NCBI GenBank assembly: GCA_028274925.1
Contig: JAQCNR010000177.1
Coordinates: 1-19,265 of the forward strand
DNA from: Halovenus sp.
GTDB lineage: Archaea; Halobacteriota; Halobacteria; Halobacteriales; Haloarculaceae
Reading direction: 5' to 3'
DNA: 19,265 nucleotides
Position numbers and translations under genes: made by a program. The notes beneath the pieces were generated by a model. That model was not told the origin of the DNA, made no database searches, and was given only the letters and a program-made list of their open reading frames with translations. Below, piece after piece: positions 16,459 through 19,265 of this stretch (its first letter is position 1; each line of letters starts with the position of its first letter).

Positions 16459-18039
16459 ATGGACGACGACTGTATCCCTGACGGATGGATGATGGACGAA
16501 CAGCAGTTCGATGAACTCCACCGGCGCCGCCAGGCAGCACTGCGTGGGGGTGGCGAGGAACGGATCGAATCACAACACGAGAAAGGAAAGCTCACCGCCC
16601 GCGAGCGACTGGAGTACTTCCTCGATGAGGGAAGCTTCCGCGAGGTCGGTGGGTTCGCGGAGCACCAGCGCACGGAGTTTGGTCTCGCGGACAATCGCGT
16701 CCCCGGCGACGCTGTTGTCACGGGCTACGGCGAGGTTGACGGGGACCGGATTGCTGTCTACGCCCTGGATTTCACCGTCCTCGGCGGCTCGGTTGGCGAA
16801 CTCGTCGGCGACAAGGTCTGTGAGGTGATGGAGACTGCTATCGAGACGGGCATTCCGATTGTCGGGCTGTGGGATTCTGGCGGTGCGCGCATTCAGGAGG
16901 GGGTCGGCGCGCTCGCCGCCTTCGCCCGGATTTTTGCGCTGAACGTCCGCGCCTCCGGAGTTGTCCCACAGATTTCGGTGATTATGGGCCCCTGTGCCGG
17001 CGGTGCGACGTACTCGCCGGCGCTGACTGACTTCACACTCATGGTCGGTGAGACATCGTACATGATGATTACCGGCCCGGATGTCATCGAGACGGTTACT
17101 GGCGAACAGGTCACCAAAGAGGAACTCGGCGGGGCGCAGGTCCACGCCTCACGCAGCGGTGTTGCTCACAGCGTCGGCGAGACTGAGCAGGCGGCCCTCG
17201 ACGAGGTGCGCGAACTGCTGACCTATCTGCCCGCAAACCACCTCGCAGACCCACCCGTCTCGCGGACACAGGACGACCCGAACCGCTCGACAGCGGAGCT
17301 AACCGATATCGTTCCCAGCGAACCACGCCAGTCCTACGACGTGCGGACCGTAATCCGAAAACTCGTCGACAGCGAGACATTTCTCGAGGTACACGAACAG
17401 TTTGCCCGGAACCTCGTCGTCGGCTTTGGTTGTCTCGGCGGCCGGGCCGTCGGGGTCGTTGCAAACCAACCGAGCGTCAACGCCGGCACGCTCGATATCG
17501 AGGCTAGCCAGAAGGGTGCCCGGTTCGTCCGGACCTGTGACGCCTTCAACCTCCCAATCCTGACCCTGGTCGATGTCCCGGGTTTCATGCCTGGCACGAA
17601 CCAGGAACACAACGGAATCATCCGACACGGGGCGAAGCTGATTTACGCCTATGGTGAGGCGACCGTTCCGCTATTGACAGTTATTACCCGGAAAGCATAT
17701 GGGGGCAGTTACATCGTGATGGGCTCGAAATACCTCGGTTCTGATATCAACTACGCCTGGCCCAAGGCCGAAATGGCGGTCATGGGGCCTCGTGGTGCGG
17801 TCAATATCCTCTACCGAGACGAACTGGCAGCAGCAGAGGACCCCGACGCGCTCCGAGAAGAACTGCTCGCACAGTACCGTGAGGAGTTCGCGAACCCATA
17901 CAGACCCGCCGAGCAAGGGTACATTGATGATGTTATCCACCCCGGCGAGACCCGTCAACGGTTGGTCAAAGACTTGGAGATGTTCCGGCGAAAAAACGAG
18001 CAGACAATTCCAAAAACGCACGGCAACGTGCCACTCTAA
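16459..18039 (+). CDS. pccB: Acyl-CoA carboxylase carboxyltransferase (beta) subunit, PccB type
   Basis: This subunit moves the carboxyl group from carboxybiotin to an acyl-CoA, giving methylmalonyl-CoA from propionyl-CoA or malonyl-CoA from acetyl-CoA. The 526-residue product has both crotonase-fold halves: GGGEERIESQHEKGKLTARE near the start, DSGGARIQEGVGAL (139-152), and IMGPCAGGATYSPALTDF (175-192). The second half has VDVPGFMPGTNQEHNGII (371-388) and RKAYGGSYIVMGSKYLG (411-427). Ile419 lies where I believe propionyl-CoA-specific enzymes carry Asp, which may widen substrate range. Family N-termini favour the ATG at 16492 or 16489 over 16459. The biotin carboxylase/carrier subunit (PccA) is not in the window and must be encoded elsewhere. 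Confidence 0.94.
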   Translation: MDDDCIPDGWMMDEQQFDELHRRRQAALRGGGEERIESQHEKGKLTARERLEYFLDEGSFREVGGFAEHQRTEFGLADNRVPGDAVVTGYGEVDGDRIAVYALDFTVLGGSVGELVGDKVCEVMETAIETGIPIVGLWDSGGARIQEGVGALAAFARIFALNVRASGVVPQISVIMGPCAGGATYSPALTDFTLMVGETSYMMITGPDVIETVTGEQVTKEELGGAQVHASRSGVAHSVGETEQAALDEVRELLTYLPANHLADPPVSRTQDDPNRSTAELTDIVPSEPRQSYDVRTVIRKLVDSETFLEVHEQFARNLVVGFGCLGGRAVGVVANQPSVNAGTLDIEASQKGARFVRTCDAFNLPILTLVDVPGFMPGTNQEHNGIIRHGAKLIYAYGEATVPLLTVITRKAYGGSYIVMGSKYLGSDINYAWPKAEMAVMGPRGAVNILYRDELAAAEDPDALREELLAQYREEFANPYRPAEQGYIDDVIHPGETRQRLVKDLEMFRRKNEQTIPKTHGNVPL

Positions 18040-18323
18040 GACGTCACAATATGAGGACGCAGGTCACGTTCCTGCCGCCAGTCCAATTCCTCTCTGTTGC
18101 CGCGATGGCGCTAATACTCGGCAATCCCGTTCGAGAGGTGAGTTGCCCGGACCGTGACGGCCATGCTGGCAGGATATCCGGCTGTTGGTCTGGGGTTTTC
18201 CAGCAAGTCCTCCGCCCAGCACGCCAACGCTCATAACCCGCGCGTAGCCGGCCAGTATTTTCGCTGGACGCTCGCTAATCTGGTTTCGACATGTTTACGG
18301 CGAGCGCTGAGGGAGTTGCAACC
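18040..18323. other. Intergenic region between pccB and mdh
   Basis: This 284-bp stretch has no convincing gene. A 61-codon frame from 18051 lacks a recognisable product. CCAGTATTTTCGCTGG (18252-18267) contains a T-rich core within a short CCAG/CTGG inverted repeat and may be the mdh TATA region, which would leave a leader of about 35-40 nt. No clear terminator follows pccB. Confidence 0.35.
18309..18315 (+). promoter_or_regulatory. Shine-Dalgarno site for mdh
   Basis: GAGGGAG ends eight bases before the ATG at 18324. It supports that start over the in-frame ATG at 18291, which has no such site and would overlap it. Confidence 0.65.
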
Positions 18324-19238
18324 ATGGCAAAAGTAAGCATCGTCGGTGCGGCAGGCACCGTCGGCGCGGCAGCAGGGTACACGATTGCACTCGAAGACAT
18401 CGCTGACGAAGTTGTTTTCGTCGATATCCCCGAACAGGAAGACGTCACCGTTGGGCAGGCCGCTGACACCAACCACGGTATCGCCTACGACTCTAACACT
18501 GAGATCCGTCAGGGCGATTACTCCGACACCGCTGGCTCTGATATTGTCGTCATTACGGCCGGTCTCCCACGGAGCCCGGGCGACTCTCGACTCGACCTGG
18601 CTGACGATAACGCGCCCATCATGGAAGACATTCAGGACTCGCTGGCCGAACACAGCGACGACTTCATCACCGTCACCACCTCCAACCCGGTCGACCTGCT
18701 CAACCGCCACCTCTACGAGGCCGGCGACCGCGACCGAAATCAGGTTATCGGCTTCGGCGGTCGACTCGACTCCGCTCGCTTCCGGTACGTCCTCTCGGAG
18801 CGCTTCGACACCCCCGTCGGCAACGTCGAAGCGACGATTCTGGGCGAACACGGCGACGCACAGGTCCCCGTCTTCTCGAAGGTCCGTGTCGACGGCACCG
18901 ACCCCGAGTTCACCGAGGACGAACAGGAGGAGATTCTCGCAGACCTCCAGGAAAGCGCGATGAACGTCATCGAACGCAAGGGTGCGACCGAGTGGGGTCC
19001 GGCACAGGGTGTCGCCCACACGGTCAACGCCATCCTCAACGACACCGGCGAGGTGCTCCCGTGTTCAGTCGTCCTCGACGGCGAGTACGGTCACGAGGGC
19101 GTCGGCTTCGGCGTCCCCGCCAAACTCGGCTCCGACGGCGTCGAAGAGGTCATCGAGTGGGACCTCGACGAGTTCGAGCAGGAACAGATGGCCGAAGCCG
19201 CAGACAAGCTCGGCGAGCAGTACGACAAGATTAGCTAA
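18324..19238 (+). CDS. mdh: Malate dehydrogenase (haloarchaeal, lactate-dehydrogenase-like type)
   Basis: The enzyme interconverts malate and oxaloacetate with NAD(H). From this start the product has 304 residues, the length I recall for Haloarcula malate dehydrogenase, and it is highly similar throughout. It shows the Rossmann loop VGAAGTVGAAAGY near the N-terminus, ITAGLPRSPGDSRLDL (mobile loop with substrate-binding arginines), TTSNPVDLLNRHLYE, FGGRLDSARFRY (active-site Asp and Arg), and the catalytic histidine in ILGEHGDAQVPVF. The very acidic surface composition is typical of this salt-dependent tetramer. It may handle C4 acids from the propionyl-CoA route encoded upstream, but it is a housekeeping gene and its position may be incidental. 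Confidence 0.97.
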   Translation: MAKVSIVGAAGTVGAAAGYTIALEDIADEVVFVDIPEQEDVTVGQAADTNHGIAYDSNTEIRQGDYSDTAGSDIVVITAGLPRSPGDSRLDLADDNAPIMEDIQDSLAEHSDDFITVTTSNPVDLLNRHLYEAGDRDRNQVIGFGGRLDSARFRYVLSERFDTPVGNVEATILGEHGDAQVPVFSKVRVDGTDPEFTEDEQEEILADLQESAMNVIERKGATEWGPAQGVAHTVNAILNDTGEVLPCSVVLDGEYGHEGVGFGVPAKLGSDGVEEVIEWDLDEFEQEQMAEAADKLGEQYDKIS

Positions 19239-19245
19239 GCTGGCA

Positions 19246-19260
19246 GGCGAGGTTCTCGCC
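19246..19260 (+). terminator. Hairpin just after mdh
   Basis: GGCGAG and CTCGCC form a perfect 6-bp stem with a GTT loop, starting seven bases after the mdh stop. The window ends five bases later, so a following T-run cannot be judged. Confidence 0.35.
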
Positions 19261-19265
19261 GCGAC

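Noticed and set aside
18051..18236. Possible 61-residue protein between pccB and mdh
   Set aside because: No ribosome binding site, no acidic composition and no recognisable motif.

Overview
The window is chromosomal DNA of a haloarchaeon (class Halobacteria); I cannot fix the genus. The evidence is the high G+C content, very acidic predicted proteins, short A+T-rich promoters with TATA boxes placed for leaderless transcripts, and archaeal genes such as Trm1, the clamp-loader large subunit RfcL, a half-size heme A synthase and a typical haloarchaeal malate dehydrogenase. Coding density is high and no mobile element, CRISPR array, rRNA or tRNA was seen.

Layout, left to right. Positions 1-953 (minus) hold the 5' part of a YdjM-like membrane metal-dependent hydrolase that runs off the left edge. 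It diverges from trm1 (plus), and the two may share one TATA element. Next come a small unknown membrane protein (plus), then a convergent NADP-type malic enzyme (minus) carrying a phosphotransacetylase-like domain, then a compact CtaA heme A synthase (plus) that abuts rfcL (minus) tail to tail. A UspA-family gene and a 1800-residue gene for trifunctional propionyl-CoA synthase follow on the minus strand. A 151-bp A+T-rich divergent promoter separates this from a plus-strand cluster: a CoA-acylating aldehyde dehydrogenase, an iron-type alcohol dehydrogenase (ATGA overlap), a 116-residue protein that may be a small acyl-CoA carboxylase subunit, and a PccB-type carboxyltransferase. Malate dehydrogenase closes the window.

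The block at 7836-18039 is the most interesting part. Read together, the enzymes could form a linear 3-hydroxypropionate route: acetyl-CoA to malonyl-CoA (carboxylase), to malonate semialdehyde (acylating dehydrogenase), to 3-hydroxypropionate (Fe-alcohol dehydrogenase), to propionyl-CoA (synthase), to methylmalonyl-CoA (the same carboxylase). This could feed succinyl-CoA, odd-chain polyhydroxyalkanoate, or C4 intermediates handled by the flanking malate dehydrogenase and malic enzyme. The carboxylase beta subunit has isoleucine where I believe propionyl-CoA-specific enzymes carry aspartate, which would fit dual acetyl/propionyl-CoA use. The biotin-carrying alpha subunit and methylmalonyl-CoA mutase are not in the window. 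The individual families are recognisable from sequence; the joint pathway is inference.
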